Below the pieces are notes generated by a model. That model did no database searches. It had not been told where the DNA came from and saw nothing but the letters and a program-made list of their open reading frames with translations. Both the position numbers and the translations under genes were made by a program. A stretch of DNA of 53,982 bases, from positions 1 through 53,982 of the forward strand of contig CACJAC010000005.1 in NCBI GenBank assembly GCA_902591275.1, in the 5' to 3' direction. The DNA is from an uncultured Prochlorococcus sp. Its GTDB lineage: Bacteria; Cyanobacteriota; Cyanobacteriia; PCC-6307; Cyanobiaceae. Shown one piece after another: positions 35,878 through 46,600 of the stretch. Numbering within the stretch: the stretch's first letter is position 1; every line of letters starts with the position of its first letter.

Positions 35878-36681
35878 GTGCCTGGCATTGTTTATTTAGT
35901 TGGAGCAGGTCCTGGTGATCCTGAGCTTTTGACTCTTAAAGCTTTGCGCCTAATAAAAAATTGTGATGTATTAGTTCATGATGCTTTAATACCAGATGAA
36001 ATAACAAAAAAGGCAGGAAAAAATACAGAAATATTTCATGTAGGCAAAAGAGCTGGGAAGTGTTCTGTGCCTCAGGCTGAAACTAATGATCTTATTTTGA
36101 AATTAGCAAAAGAAGGCAAAAATGTTGTAAGGCTTAAAGGCGGAGATCCTTTCGTTTTTTCTAGAGGTGGTGAAGAGGTATCAATTTTAGAAAAAAATGG
36201 AATTTCAGTCGAAATCGTTCCTGGTATTACTTCTGGGATAGCTGCCCCCACATATTTTGGTATTCCGCTAACCCATAGAGATGCTGCGAGTTCCGTAACT
36301 TTTGTCACTGGACATGAGCGTGTTGATAAGGAAAAAAAGACAGTGAATTGGAGAGATTTAGCTAAATCATCAGATAGCTTAGTAATTTTTATGGGTATAA
36401 AAAATATTGAATTTATTGTGGAAGAATTAATTCTAGGTGGTTTAGATAAGAATACTAAATGTGCTGTTATTCAAGAAGCTACTTTAAAAAATCAAAAATG
36501 TTTGATTGAGAAATTAAATAATCTTCCAGATAAAATCAAAGATAAAGAATTTTTAGCTCCATCAATTGTCATTATTGGAAAAATTGTCGAATTTAAGGTT
36601 AATAACAATATAACTAAAGTATCTGATGTCTATTTACCAGATATTAATAAAGTTCAACTATATAATAAATCCCAAAAGTAA
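35878..36681 (+). CDS. cobA: Uroporphyrinogen-III C-methyltransferase
   Basis: SAM-dependent enzyme making precorrin-2, the branch point to cobalamin and siroheme. With the GTG start at 35878 the 267-residue protein begins MPGIVYLVGAGPGDPELLTLKA, exactly the family N terminus. GGAG at 35868-35871 is six bases upstream; an ATG at 35866 lacks such a site. Other motifs: VVRLKGGDPFVFSRGGEE (about 82-99), PGITSGIAAPTYFGIPLTHR and SLVIFMGIKN. No siroheme synthase domain is fused. The 3' end overlaps the convergent pabC gene by 28 bases. Confidence 0.95.
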   Translation: MPGIVYLVGAGPGDPELLTLKALRLIKNCDVLVHDALIPDEITKKAGKNTEIFHVGKRAGKCSVPQAETNDLILKLAKEGKNVVRLKGGDPFVFSRGGEEVSILEKNGISVEIVPGITSGIAAPTYFGIPLTHRDAASSVTFVTGHERVDKEKKTVNWRDLAKSSDSLVIFMGIKNIEFIVEELILGGLDKNTKCAVIQEATLKNQKCLIEKLNNLPDKIKDKEFLAPSIVIIGKIVEFKVNNNITKVSDVYLPDINKVQLYNKSQK

Positions 36682-37481
36682 ATTGGATCGAATTTAGGTT
36701 TAAGCTTTAAATCATTAACTTGATTAATTTGTCTGCAAGATAAGCTATTAATTGCAACTATTATGTCATCATTTTGAAATTCTGGAGGAATTAATTCTTC
36801 TTTTACAATTTGCAATTTTAAAGCTTCAGAAACCATAATCCCCTCTAAACAGCCGCTCTCCTTTCTAGGAGTTATCCATTGATTATTTCTTTTAATTAGA
36901 AGATTAAATGTACTTCCACAACAAAGTTCACCTGACGTATTCAAAAGGATAGAATCATCAAATGATTTTTCAATAGCTTCTGTCAAAACTTGTATTGCCT
37001 GATTATATGAAAATGTTTTGCATTTACTTATAAGACTGAATTCATTTATTTTTTCCGTTTGACTAATGCAAACGCTTATCGGATTAAAATTTGGTTTGAT
37101 TCTGTAGAACTCAAGCCATAAATTATCCAAATCTTTTGTATCTGAAGTGCTATCAATTCTTAGTGTTCGACCTTCATTAGTTCCTCGACTATAGTTTATT
37201 CTTACTGAAGCAAATTGATCATTTTTAAGCGATAACTTTTTAATTCCATCGTGAATAAGTTTTCTCAAAGTTAATTTATTTATTTTGAGATTAATATTTA
37301 AAATCTTGCTACTTTTTTCTAATCTTTTCAGATGTTCATCGAAAAGAATAGGTTTGTTTTCTTTTATCAAAATGGTTTCAAATATACCATCAGCAAATTT
37401 TAATCCTCTATTATTAGCAGCAATAAATATTCTATCAATATCCAACCATTGATCCTTGTGCCAGCCTAATTTTTCAATCAT
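36654..37481 (-). CDS. pabC: Aminodeoxychorismate lyase-like class IV aminotransferase
   Basis: A 275-residue fold-type IV PLP protein that most likely releases p-aminobenzoate from aminodeoxychorismate for folate synthesis. Visible features: FADGIFETILIKENKPILFDEHLKRLEKSSKIL (about 34-66) and the PLP-phosphate segment near LLNTSGELCCGSTFNLLIKRNN followed by TPRKESGCLEGIM. Family members can also be branched-chain or D-amino acid aminotransferases, but the 4-base overlap with pabB makes the lyase call strong. It overlaps cobA tail to tail by 28 bases. Confidence 0.85.
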   Translation of the reverse strand: MIEKLGWHKDQWLDIDRIFIAANNRGLKFADGIFETILIKENKPILFDEHLKRLEKSSKILNINLKINKLTLRKLIHDGIKKLSLKNDQFASVRINYSRGTNEGRTLRIDSTSDTKDLDNLWLEFYRIKPNFNPISVCISQTEKINEFSLISKCKTFSYNQAIQVLTEAIEKSFDDSILLNTSGELCCGSTFNLLIKRNNQWITPRKESGCLEGIMVSEALKLQIVKEELIPPEFQNDDIIVAINSLSCRQINQVNDLKLKPKFDPIYFWDLLYS

Positions 37482-38791
37482 TTTAGTGAATCAATTAACG
37501 GTAAAAGTTTCCACTTTAGTTCATCAGTTTCCTCTTCAGGGTTTGAGTCAATAACTATTCCGCAACCAGCATATATATTGATTTTTTTGTCTTTAACTAA
37601 AAATGATCTTATTAGTATATTGCTGTCAAATTCTCCATTCCAGTCAAGCTTCAAAAATGAGCCACAGTATGGTCCGCGTTCGCATTCTTCTAATTCAAAA
37701 AGTCTCTGGCATGATCTTAATTTAGGTGCTCCAGTTATAGACCCCCCAGGCCAACAAGCTTTTAGTAAATCAATCCAGTTCTTGTTTTTTTTTAATTTTC
37801 CTCTGATAACTGAAGTTAGATGATGAACTTTTAAGAAACTTTCAAGTTTTAATATTTCTGGCACCATAATACTTCCTGTTTCGCAAACTTTACTTAAATC
37901 ATTTCTTATTAGGTCAACAATCATAATATTTTCGGCTCTATCTTTTTCGTTCGTTATTAAATCAATAGCATTAAGTGCGTCTTGATTTAAATCTTTATCT
38001 CTTGATCTAGTTCCTTTGATAGGTCTTGATTCTACAAAATTTTTATTATCTATTTTTATAAATCTTTCTGGCGAGGTAGATAATACAGCCTCTTTATAAT
38101 TATCATTATTTATTATTATTCCTCCAAAGGGAGCTCTTAATTTCCTTCTTATTTTCAAATAAATATCTAGAGGATGATAGTTTTTGGAATATTCAATTTC
38201 GCATTTAGTTGTTAGGTTTGCTTGAAATATATCCCCTAGGGAAATTAATTTTTTCAGTTTTAAAATATTTTTCTGAAATTTTTCAGCCATTTCGTCCAAA
38301 TTTATTTTTGAAAAATCAAAATTCAAATTTGTTGTAATAATATTTTCTTCAATATTTTTTATATTGTTGATTATGTTTTTATAATTCATCAGTTCAGATG
38401 AGTTTGTGCCTTCGATAATTATTTCTTTTTTTATTAGATTACATTTAATGATTGGATCATATGATGCAATCCATAAAGTTGCCATATTAGATTTTCGCCA
38501 TGGGTTTTTTGGTTCTATGTAAACTCCAGCTTCATAACTTAACCATCCAATCCAAAATCCTTTTTCAATATTTTTTAAATTGTTGAATGGATTATTAGTT
38601 TTGTCTAAGTTATTGATATCTCTTGATTGGATTATTTTTTTAGGTTTAATTCCTATTATTGACCATTCCCCATTTTCTTTGCCATCACTGTCTAGCCAAG
38701 CTAATCCTTTATCTCCGAATTTTTTTGTTAGATCATGCGTAATCAGTGCTGGATCTATCCATTTTTCTAGAATTATTTTTTTTATTTTCAT
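37478..38791 (-). CDS. pabB: Aminodeoxychorismate synthase component I
   Basis: Converts chorismate and ammonia to aminodeoxychorismate. The 437-residue chorismate-binding protein has the lysine-containing motif RPIKGTRSR (about 253-261), which marks PabB rather than anthranilate synthase (Ala in place of Lys), then NEKDRAENIMIVDLIRNDLSKVC and PGGSITGAPKLRSCQ (about 356-370). The glutamine amidotransferase partner (PabA, often shared with TrpG) is not in the window. It overlaps queC and pabC by four bases on each side, so the three are translated in tandem. Confidence 0.92.
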   Translation of the reverse strand: MKIKKIILEKWIDPALITHDLTKKFGDKGLAWLDSDGKENGEWSIIGIKPKKIIQSRDINNLDKTNNPFNNLKNIEKGFWIGWLSYEAGVYIEPKNPWRKSNMATLWIASYDPIIKCNLIKKEIIIEGTNSSELMNYKNIINNIKNIEENIITTNLNFDFSKINLDEMAEKFQKNILKLKKLISLGDIFQANLTTKCEIEYSKNYHPLDIYLKIRRKLRAPFGGIIINNDNYKEAVLSTSPERFIKIDNKNFVESRPIKGTRSRDKDLNQDALNAIDLITNEKDRAENIMIVDLIRNDLSKVCETGSIMVPEILKLESFLKVHHLTSVIRGKLKKNKNWIDLLKACWPGGSITGAPKLRSCQRLFELEECERGPYCGSFLKLDWNGEFDSNILIRSFLVKDKKINIYAGCGIVIDSNPEEETDELKWKLLPLIDSLK

Positions 38792-39462
38792 TTTTTATTA
38801 TTGTTATTAAGCCATTTTTCATAAGCGGAATTTCTAATTCTGCAGCTATCACACTTACCGCATGGTTTTGAATTACCCGAATAACAACTCCATGTTTTAT
38901 CTAAAGGGACATTATTAGCAAAAGCTAAATGAATAATTTCCTCTTTATTTAAATCTAATAGTGGCGTCCAAAGTTTTATTGGATTATTTTCTCTTCCTCT
39001 TTTATTGGCTAAATCTGCTAATTCTTGAAATTTTTTAATGTAGTCAGGTCTGCAATCTGGATAACCTGAATAATCTAGTGCATTAACTCCTAATCCTATA
39101 AAATCAGCATCTATTGCTTCGGCATAACTTAGTGCAACGGAAATAAATATAGTATTTCTCCCAGGAACATAAGTATTAGGAATTTTATTAGTTTGTAATC
39201 CTTGTTTCGGAATATTTTTTTTAATATCAGTTAATGACGAGCCTCCCCATAGAGATAAGTCAAGCTTAATGATTTTAAATTCTTCGATATCAAAGTGTTT
39301 TGCAATTATAGATGCAGAATTTAATTCTTTTTTATGACGTTGACCGTAGTCAAATGAAAGGCCAAAAATTTTAGCTTCGAATTTTTTTGCGATACCAGTA
39401 ACTGTAGAAGAATCTAAACCTCCAGATAATAAAACTACTATCGATTTATTTTTAAGAGTCAT
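38788..39462 (-). CDS. queC: 7-cyano-7-deazaguanine (preQ0) synthase
   Basis: ATP-dependent conversion of 7-carboxy-7-deazaguanine to preQ0 on the way to queuosine in tRNA. The 224-residue protein has PP-loop SGGLDSS at 13-19, FDYGQRHKKEL (about 37-47), VPGRNTIF (about 98-105) and the C-terminal zinc site CYSGNSKPCGKCDSCRIR. It follows queE by six bases, placing consecutive pathway enzymes side by side. The downstream 4-base overlap couples it to pabB. Confidence 0.97.
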   Translation of the reverse strand: MTLKNKSIVVLLSGGLDSSTVTGIAKKFEAKIFGLSFDYGQRHKKELNSASIIAKHFDIEEFKIIKLDLSLWGGSSLTDIKKNIPKQGLQTNKIPNTYVPGRNTIFISVALSYAEAIDADFIGLGVNALDYSGYPDCRPDYIKKFQELADLANKRGRENNPIKLWTPLLDLNKEEIIHLAFANNVPLDKTWSCYSGNSKPCGKCDSCRIRNSAYEKWLNNNNKK

Positions 39463-39468
39463 ATGATT

Positions 39469-40146
39469 TCAATTAATTTTTAAGTATTTGTGAGTTTGAA
39501 GGCTCAATTTCCAATCTGGATTATTTTTTACGAAATCAATAGCAAGAGAAAAACCATTCGCATTGTTCCATGCTGGTTGTAAATAAAAAATTTTGTCTTC
39601 TTTTTTTAAGCCATCTTCGCTTTTAGAGAGTTGATATTGTTTTAAAGTTTCTTTTTTTATTTGAATAGCAAATTCAATATCTTCTATTTCATTTATGATT
39701 ATTTTGATTTCATTACAGTTTTTTAAAAAATAATTTTTTGGAGGTAAGTGTCTTTTAGGAGATAAAGTAATCCAGTCATAGCTTCCCGATATCGAATTAA
39801 CTCCACTTGTTTCAATATGAATCTTCATTGGCTTTTGTTCTTCTCCCATCGTCATTTTTTTTATGGCTTTGCAAAAATTATCCAAGTTATGTTGTAAAGG
39901 TTCTCCACCTGTAATAACGCAAAAAGATGCTCCTTTTTCCCTGGCAACTTTTATGCGATCTATTATTTTTTCAATTGATATAGAAGGGTGTTTTTTCTCG
40001 TCCCATGAATTCTTGGTATCGCACCAAGAACATCCAACTTTACATCCAGCTAATCTTACAAAAAAAGCACTTTTTCCTGCATGATAACCTTCACCTTGTA
40101 ATGAATGAAATTGTTCGACTAAGGGTAAAAAATTTGTCATTTTCAT
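39469..40146 (-). CDS. queE: 7-carboxy-7-deazaguanine synthase (radical SAM)
   Basis: Ring contraction of 6-carboxytetrahydropterin to 7-carboxy-7-deazaguanine. The 225-residue protein has the radical SAM cluster motif CKVGCSWC (Cys 35, 39, 42; the CX3CX2C spacing), FHSLQGEGYHAGKSAFFVR before it and CVITGGEPLQHN after it. The substrate comes from GTP through QueD, not seen here. Start could also be two codons later (MTNFLPLV). Eighteen bases separate it from pyrG upstream. Confidence 0.96.
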   Translation of the reverse strand: MKMTNFLPLVEQFHSLQGEGYHAGKSAFFVRLAGCKVGCSWCDTKNSWDEKKHPSISIEKIIDRIKVAREKGASFCVITGGEPLQHNLDNFCKAIKKMTMGEEQKPMKIHIETSGVNSISGSYDWITLSPKRHLPPKNYFLKNCNEIKIIINEIEDIEFAIQIKKETLKQYQLSKSEDGLKKEDKIFYLQPAWNNANGFSLAIDFVKNNPDWKLSLQTHKYLKIN

Positions 40147-40164
40147 TCAAAAAAATAAAGAATA

Positions 40165-41775
40165 TTAATTTGATTGAGTTAACTTATCTTGAGAGGCTTT
40201 TATTAAACCTTTAAATAAAGGATGAGGTTTTCCAGGTCGTGATAAAAACTCAGGATGATATTGACATGCTAAGAAGTATGGATGATTTTCTAACTCAATT
40301 AACTCAACTAATCTGCCATCTGGTGACGTACCACTAATTTTGTATCCAGAATCTAAAAAACTTTTTTTGTAGTAATTATTAAATTCGTATCTATGTCGAT
40401 GTCTCTCATAAATAACATCCTCATTATATAAGTTTTTCCCAGTTGTATTTTTTGTCAACCTACATGGATAAACTCCAAGTCTCATTGTCCCACCTAAATC
40501 AACTACATCTTCCTGTTCTGGTAATAAATGTATTACTGGATTGGGAGTGTTTGGGTCTAGTTCTGAACTAGATGCATCTGGAAGATTAGCTATATTCCTG
40601 GCCCATTCTATAACTGCACATTGCATACCAAGGCACAAACCTAAAAAGGGAATTTTATTTTCTCTTGCAAATTTTATAGCCGAAATTTTTCCATTGACTC
40701 CTCTATTGCCAAATCCCCCGGGTACCACAATTGCATCAACTTTATTTAAGTAAGTTTCTGCTGAATCTTTTTCTATCATTTCAGCGCTTACCCAATGTAA
40801 ATCCAATAAAGCCTTGTTTTCTATGCATGCATGTCTTAAAGCTTCAACAACGGATAAATATGCATCTCCAAGTTCGACGTATTTACCTACTAAAGCAACT
40901 TTGATTGGAGCTCCAGGATTTCTTAGGTTGTGTATAAGTTGCTCCCAATTTTTCAAATCGCATTTTTTATCTTCAAGGTTTAAATACTTCAGGGTTTCTT
41001 TGCATAAACCTTCTTTTTTTAAAGAAAGAGGTACAGAATAAATACTGTCTGCGTCTAAAGCTTCAATTACAGAGTTGATACTGACACCGCAAAAACCACT
41101 AAGCTTCTTTTTAAGAGTTTCATTTATAGATTTATCACTTCGGCATACAAGTAAATCTGGCTGGATTCCAATTGATCTTAATTCTTTCACTGAATGTTGT
41201 GTTGGTTTAGTTTTTATTTCGCCAGAGGTTTTTATGTAAGGAAGTAATGTTACGTGTATGTATGCAACATCGTTCCTATTGACGTCATTTTTGAATTCTC
41301 TTATTGCCTCTAAAAAAGGTAGAGATTCAATATCACCAACAGTTCCACCAATTTCAGTAATTATAATATCTGCATTACTGTTGGCGGCTACTCTGTGAAT
41401 TCTTTCTCTTATTTCTCCCGTTATGTGAGGTATTACTTGCACAGTGCCACCGTCATAACTACCTCTTCTTTCTTTATTGATAACTGCTTGATAGATAGAT
41501 CCCGTAGTCACACTATTTAACCTAGTCATTGCAGTATCAGTAAATCTTTCATAATGACCTAAATCTAGATCGGTTTCAGCCCCATCTTCGGTTACAAATA
41601 CTTCTCCATGTTGGAAAGGACTCATTGTTCCTGGATCAACATTTAGATATGGATCTAGTTTTAATATTGAAACACTATATCCTCTAGACTTTAATAGTCT
41701 TCCTAAGCTTGCAGCTACAATTCCCTTACCAATACTAGAAACTACTCCTCCGGTGACAAATACAAATTTTGACAT
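40165..41775 (-). CDS. pyrG: CTP synthase
   Basis: Aminates UTP to CTP using glutamine. The 536-residue protein has the N-terminal synthetase domain ([21 protein letters not shown] at about 4-24; [20 protein letters not shown]) and the C-terminal class I glutaminase domain with nucleophile Cys in [16 protein letters not shown] (about 382) and the [10 protein letters not shown] histidine. Length is normal. It lies 75 bases downstream of aspS and shortly upstream of queE. Confidence 0.98.
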   Translation of the reverse strand: MSKFVFVTGGVVSSIGKGIVAASLGRLLKSRGYSVSILKLDPYLNVDPGTMSPFQHGEVFVTEDGAETDLDLGHYERFTDTAMTRLNSVTTGSIYQAVINKERRGSYDGGTVQVIPHITGEIRERIHRVAANSNADIIITEIGGTVGDIESLPFLEAIREFKNDVNRNDVAYIHVTLLPYIKTSGEIKTKPTQHSVKELRSIGIQPDLLVCRSDKSINETLKKKLSGFCGVSINSVIEALDADSIYSVPLSLKKEGLCKETLKYLNLEDKKCDLKNWEQLIHNLRNPGAPIKVALVGKYVELGDAYLSVVEALRHACIENKALLDLHWVSAEMIEKDSAETYLNKVDAIVVPGGFGNRGVNGKISAIKFARENKIPFLGLCLGMQCAVIEWARNIANLPDASSSELDPNTPNPVIHLLPEQEDVVDLGGTMRLGVYPCRLTKNTTGKNLYNEDVIYERHRHRYEFNNYYKKSFLDSGYKISGTSPDGRLVELIELENHPYFLACQYHPEFLSRPGKPHPLFKGLIKASQDKLTQSN

Positions 41776-41850
41776 TAAATATTTTTAATTAAGCACAGCC
41801 TCCTTATATTTTATTTAAACAAAAAACTTTTAGAACATCCATATATATTC

Positions 41851-43647
41851 TTATTCATCAATTGTTATTTCAATATCTAATTCTTTTAATTGTGATTCAG
41901 AGACATTTGAAGGTGCATTTGTGAGAAGACATTTTGCTTGTTGATTTTTTGGAAAAGCAATGGTTTCTCTTATTGAATCTGCACCAATGATCAGCATGGT
42001 AATACGATCCAATCCAAAAGCTATTCCACCATGAGGAGGGGCACCCATTTCTAAGGCTTCTATTAAAAATCCAAATTTTTCATCAATCTCTTTATCAGTA
42101 AGTCCTACCGTTTTCAGAACCTCTTTTTGTAAGTTCGCTTCATGAATACGTAAAGAGCCACCTCCTAATTCCAATCCATTGAGAACTAAGTCATAAGCAT
42201 TTGCTGTAGAGCTCTCAATTTCTTTTTTCAAGTTTTCATAATCTTTAGATTTTATATTTTTTGGAGAACAAAAAGGATGATGTAAAGCTTCATATCTATT
42301 TTCATCTTCATTTCTCTCAAACATCGGGAAGTCAGTTACCCATAAGAAATTCCATTTACTTTTATCAATAAGATTTAAGTCTTTTGCGATATATTGTCTC
42401 ACCCTATCTAATGACTGATTGACAATTTGTTTATCTCCAGCTCCTAAGAGGATTAAGTCTCCATCTTTTGCTTCTGTGATTTTTAAAATATCAGCTATGT
42501 TCTCTTCACTTAAATTATTTTTAATTGCCCCAATAGTCTCAAGCTCATCTCCTTTGACTCTTATAAAGGCCAAACCACCAGCACCTGCATCTTGAGCTAC
42601 TTGGAAGATATCACCTCCTGGTTTAATTCTTACGTTGCTTATACTTGAATTACCTCCTTTGACTGTTATGGATTTTATATAGCCTCCAGACTTAATTGCC
42701 TTGGTGAAAATATTAAATCCAATATCACCTAATACTCCTCCTAAATCTTTTAATAACATTTGATATCTAGTATCTGGTCTATCAGTGCCGTAATTATCCA
42801 TCGCTGCCTGCCATGATATTCTTGGAAAAGCATTATTAAAATTAATATTTAAAACTTCTTTCCATATTTTTTTTATAAGACTTTCATTAAAAGAAATTAT
42901 TTCTTCTTCACTAATAAAGCTCATCTCAATATCTAATTGAGTAAATTCTGGTTGTCTATCTGCCCTTAAGTCTTCATCACGAAAACATTTTGCGATTTGA
43001 TAATACTTATCTAAGCCCCCTACCATTAAAAGTTGTTTAAAGAGTTGTGGGGATTGAGGTAAAGCAAAAAATTCTCCATTTGAAAGACGTGCAGGAACAA
43101 GAAAATCGCGAGCCCCTTCAGGAGTTGACTTAGTAAGTAGTGGGGTCTCTACTTCTGTAAATCCAAAATTATCAAGAAATTCTCTAGCAACTTTAATAAT
43201 CTTATGTCTTGTTTTTAAATTTTCTAGTAATTTTCCCCTTCTTAAATCAAGGTATCTATATTTTAATCTGAGTTCCTCTTTTGTATTTTCAGAATCATGT
43301 ATAGATACTGGAAAAGGTAAGTTGTTTTTAATTTGGTTGAGAATTTGCAAATCTTTAACCTTAAGCTCTAACTCTCCAGTACTTAAATTTGTATTAATTG
43401 AATCTTTGGGCCTTTCATTAATAATTCCGCTGACCATTATTACTGTTTCATTTCTTAGAGTTTCTGCTTGTTTAAATAGATCTGCACCATCATCGGGGTT
43501 AATTGTTATTTGTAGGAATCCACTATGGTCTCTTAAATCAATAAAAATTACACCACCATGATCTCTTCTTCTATCTACCCATCCGCATAAATTAACTAAT
43601 TTACCAATATCTGTATTATTGAGTTCTTCACAAATTTTGTTTCTCAT
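41851..43647 (-). CDS. aspS: Aspartyl-tRNA synthetase
   Basis: Class IIb synthetase charging tRNA-Asp. The 598-residue bacterial-type protein has an N-terminal OB-fold ([22 protein letters not shown], about 22-43), class II motif 2 region [20 protein letters not shown], the bacterial GAD insertion (about 290-415) and motif 3 [14 protein letters not shown] near 540. Discriminating versus non-discriminating activity for tRNA-Asn cannot be judged from what I can see. Fifty-five bases downstream of gcvT on the same strand. Confidence 0.98.
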   Translation of the reverse strand: MRNKICEELNNTDIGKLVNLCGWVDRRRDHGGVIFIDLRDHSGFLQITINPDDGADLFKQAETLRNETVIMVSGIINERPKDSINTNLSTGELELKVKDLQILNQIKNNLPFPVSIHDSENTKEELRLKYRYLDLRRGKLLENLKTRHKIIKVAREFLDNFGFTEVETPLLTKSTPEGARDFLVPARLSNGEFFALPQSPQLFKQLLMVGGLDKYYQIAKCFRDEDLRADRQPEFTQLDIEMSFISEEEIISFNESLIKKIWKEVLNINFNNAFPRISWQAAMDNYGTDRPDTRYQMLLKDLGGVLGDIGFNIFTKAIKSGGYIKSITVKGGNSSISNVRIKPGGDIFQVAQDAGAGGLAFIRVKGDELETIGAIKNNLSEENIADILKITEAKDGDLILLGAGDKQIVNQSLDRVRQYIAKDLNLIDKSKWNFLWVTDFPMFERNEDENRYEALHHPFCSPKNIKSKDYENLKKEIESSTANAYDLVLNGLELGGGSLRIHEANLQKEVLKTVGLTDKEIDEKFGFLIEALEMGAPPHGGIAFGLDRITMLIIGADSIRETIAFPKNQQAKCLLTNAPSNVSESQLKELDIEITIDE

Positions 43648-43702
43648 CTAAGTATGGTTTATTTATCAATAACTTATAATAATTCTTTAAGGGTAAATTT
43701 AG

Positions 43703-44815
43703 TTAATAATTCTTTTTATAAAACGCTCTTTTTGTTATAACCCCGTTGAATTTTTTGCCTCTTATTAATATTTCAACTTCATTATTTATTAAGGCATGCG
43801 AAGTATTGATGTATGCAAAAGCAATAGCTTGTTGTTTAGTTGGAGACCAACTGCCGCTAGTGATAGTTCCAATATTCTCATCCCCTTTAAGCACTGCGCA
43901 CCCTTTTCTTCCTATTGCTTTACCTTTTATGGAGAGACCAACTAACTTTTTTTGAATGCCTAATCTTGACTGCTCTTCAAGAACTCTTCTGCCAATGAAC
44001 TCGTGATTATTTTCTAGATGTATTAGCCATCCTAACCCTGCTTCATATGGAGAAGTTTCTTCATTTATGTCTTGCCCATAAAGATGCATGCCTGCTTCAA
44101 GTCTAAGAGTATCTCTAGCTCCTAAACCACAAGGTGCAACATTTTTAGAAATTGAGAAATCCCATAAATTAATTGCTGCTTTTTTAGATAAAAGTATTTC
44201 TAGACCATTTTCCCCCGTATAGCCTGTCTTTGAAAAGAAAATTTTTTCCTTAGGCGAAATATGTTCAAAAATTTTATATTCGCATCCAAAGTTAGGGATA
44301 TGTGAGATCGAAGATTCAATCCATTCTTCAAATAAACCGAATGAGTTTTTTCCCTGTAGTGCTAAAAGTACTTTGTCTTTTTTAAAGTTTGTTATCGAAA
44401 TTTCAGACATATTTAAATTATTTTTTATCCACTGAAAATCTTCTTCATATCTACTTGCATTAACTATTAACAATAATTCTGATATGTCATTTTTTTGTAT
44501 ACCAAGGTCATAAATTATTAAGTCATCTATTATTCCTCCTTTATCATTGAGCATCACTGTATAAAGCCCCTGACCTTCACAAAAGGAGTATAAATTAGTA
44601 GGAAAAAGTTTTTGAATATAATCCTTTGGATTGATTCCCTTGATAGAAATCACACCCATGTGAGAAATATCAAATAATCCTGCTGAATATCTAACTGATT
44701 CATGCTCTTTAATTAATCCTGAAAATGATATGGGCATTTCCCAACCTGCAAAATCCACTAATTTTGCATTGGATTCAACATATTTTGAATAAAGAGGACT
44801 TTTTAGCAAATCCAT
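43703..44815 (-). CDS. gcvT: Glycine cleavage system T protein (aminomethyltransferase)
   Basis: Transfers the methylene unit from the H-protein-bound aminomethyl group to THF. The 370-residue protein has [14 protein letters not shown] (about 20-33), [17 protein letters not shown] (about 38-54), [12 protein letters not shown] (about 205) and [20 protein letters not shown] (about 232-251), all family signatures. Glycine decarboxylase also serves photorespiration in cyanobacteria. The H and P proteins are not in the window. Its position between speB and aspS is probably a packing effect. Confidence 0.97.
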   Translation of the reverse strand: MDLLKSPLYSKYVESNAKLVDFAGWEMPISFSGLIKEHESVRYSAGLFDISHMGVISIKGINPKDYIQKLFPTNLYSFCEGQGLYTVMLNDKGGIIDDLIIYDLGIQKNDISELLLIVNASRYEEDFQWIKNNLNMSEISITNFKKDKVLLALQGKNSFGLFEEWIESSISHIPNFGCEYKIFEHISPKEKIFFSKTGYTGENGLEILLSKKAAINLWDFSISKNVAPCGLGARDTLRLEAGMHLYGQDINEETSPYEAGLGWLIHLENNHEFIGRRVLEEQSRLGIQKKLVGLSIKGKAIGRKGCAVLKGDENIGTITSGSWSPTKQQAIAFAYINTSHALINNEVEILIRGKKFNGVITKRAFYKKNY

Positions 44816-44865
44816 GAAATATTTAGTTTCTATTTAGTATTTCTACACTTTAGTTTAGAAATTTT

Positions 44866-45747
44866 TTATTGCATATTTTCTAATGACAAAATTAAGCTTC
44901 TAAGTACTTTGGCTGCAACTATGCTACTTACTCCGCTTCTATCAATTTCTGGAGATAATTCCACAATATCTGATCCTACGATTCTAAGGTCTTTTAAAGT
45001 TTTAAGTATCTCTTCAAAATCATTCCAAAAAAATCCTCCCGGTTCTGGAGTGCCCGTCCCTGCTAATAAACTGGGATCAAACCAATCTAAATCTATTGTT
45101 AAATAGATTGGAGACTTAGCGTATGGTAGAAGAGCTTGTTTTAACTCATGTGCATTTCCGCCTGGACAAAAGTTAACTAATTGGTTGTTGTTATGCATAA
45201 TTTCAAATTCTTCCTTAGTCCCACTTCTAATTCCTACTTGCAAAATTTTCTTTTCAGGTAGCACTTCTAAGCACCTTTTCATAGTACAAGCATGACTATG
45301 TGCATTTCCTATATATGATTCTCTTAAATCTGCATGAGCATCAAGTTGAACCAATATCAAATCTGGATATTTTTTTACTAATGCTTCAATAGCACCTCTT
45401 GTAATAGAGTGTTCGCCGCCAATCATAATAGGACTAAGGCGTTTACTAATTAAATAATTTGTTGCTGATTTAACCGATTCAATAACGGACTTTGAGTCAT
45501 TTTTATCAATTAGTATTGATCCAAAATCAACATACATAATATCCTCTAAGTCTTTTTTTATTTTTGGACAATATGTTTCTAAACAAGAACTGACTTGTCT
45601 TATTGCTTCTGGACCAAATCTTGCTCCTGGTTTAAACGAACATGTCCCGTCATAATTAACTCCAAATATTCCAATTGAGCAATTTTCAGGACTTCTTTTT
45701 GCTCCCATATAAATTGCATTTTCGTTATCAAATAAATTTTTTGTCAT
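44866..45747 (-). CDS. speB: Agmatinase-family ureohydrolase
   Basis: A 293-residue binuclear manganese hydrolase of the arginase/agmatinase group. Metal-binding motifs are seen as GGEHSITRGAIEAL (about 103-116, Glu where many members have Asp), DAHADLRESYIGNAHSHAC (about 129-147) and TIDLDWFDPSLLAGTGTPEPGG (about 217-238). The one-base gap to speE favours agmatinase (putrescine for spermidine). Some cyanobacterial proteins formerly called SpeB hydrolyse guanidine, so substrate assignment rests on context. Confidence 0.85.
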   Translation of the reverse strand: MTKNLFDNENAIYMGAKRSPENCSIGIFGVNYDGTCSFKPGARFGPEAIRQVSSCLETYCPKIKKDLEDIMYVDFGSILIDKNDSKSVIESVKSATNYLISKRLSPIMIGGEHSITRGAIEALVKKYPDLILVQLDAHADLRESYIGNAHSHACTMKRCLEVLPEKKILQVGIRSGTKEEFEIMHNNNQLVNFCPGGNAHELKQALLPYAKSPIYLTIDLDWFDPSLLAGTGTPEPGGFFWNDFEEILKTLKDLRIVGSDIVELSPEIDRSGVSSIVAAKVLRSLILSLENMQ

Positions 45748-45748
45748 C

Positions 45749-46600
45749 TTATGAATCTAGTTCTTTTACAATTTTATTTGGCATCATTTTGAATGCTGCA
45801 TTTTGAAAATTTAAATTCCAAACTTCACATCCTTTTTCTATTTTTAGGACTTCATAATAATTTTGCTTTGATAAATTTAGATCTTCTGAAGAAGCAAATG
45901 TCCAACTCCAAATCCCGCTTGGATATATAGGCACAAAGGAATACATAGTTTCAGAAACTTTAAATATATTTTTTAGGCTTTTCAAAATATTTATGTGAAT
46001 ATTTTTGAAGGATTCAGGAGATTCGCTTTGAGTTGCTAATATCCCCCTTGGTGCAAGTATTCTTTTACATTCTTTATAAAAAGAATGTGAAAATAATAAA
46101 TTTGAAAATTCTGAGGGATCTGAACAATCTATAAATATAACGTCATATAAATTATCTTTTGTTTTTTTTACCCATTTAACGCCATCATCAATATGTATTT
46201 CTAATCTTTTATCATTCCATGCTTCGCCTCCAATTTCTTTTAGAAATTTTTTAGATATTTTGATTACCTCCTCATCAATTTCTACTAGATCAATTTTTGA
46301 TATTTGAGAATATTTAACGCATTCTCTAACAGTACCACCGTCACCACCTCCAATAATTAGTACATTAGATTTTTCGTCAATGCTACTTAATGCAGGATGC
46401 ACAAGACACTCATGATAATATTTCTCGTCTTTTAATGATGTCATCCAGCAACCATCTAACATTAAAGCTTTACCATAATAGTCATTTTCAATAACAATAA
46501 TTTCTTGATATTTTGAGGTTTTTTTAATTAGAATTTTCCCATTTAGGCCGAATCTTGAGCCTTTATGATATTCATCTATCCATGTTGTAATATCTGTCAT
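45749..46600 (-). CDS. speE: Spermidine synthase
   Basis: Aminopropyltransferase using decarboxylated SAM and putrescine. The 283-residue protein has KTSKYQEIIVIENDYYGKALMLDG (about 26-49), LIIGGGDGGTVRECVKY (about 83-99) for the nucleoside, VEIDEEVI and the catalytic FIDCSDPS (about 155-162). The ATG overlaps the mazG stop by four bases and speB begins one base after its end, so mazG, speE and speB form a tight unit. A SAM decarboxylase is not in the window. Confidence 0.95.
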   Translation of the reverse strand: MTDITTWIDEYHKGSRFGLNGKILIKKTSKYQEIIVIENDYYGKALMLDGCWMTSLKDEKYYHECLVHPALSSIDEKSNVLIIGGGDGGTVRECVKYSQISKIDLVEIDEEVIKISKKFLKEIGGEAWNDKRLEIHIDDGVKWVKKTKDNLYDVIFIDCSDPSEFSNLLFSHSFYKECKRILAPRGILATQSESPESFKNIHINILKSLKNIFKVSETMYSFVPIYPSGIWSWTFASSEDLNLSKQNYYEVLKIEKGCEVWNLNFQNAAFKMMPNKIVKELDS

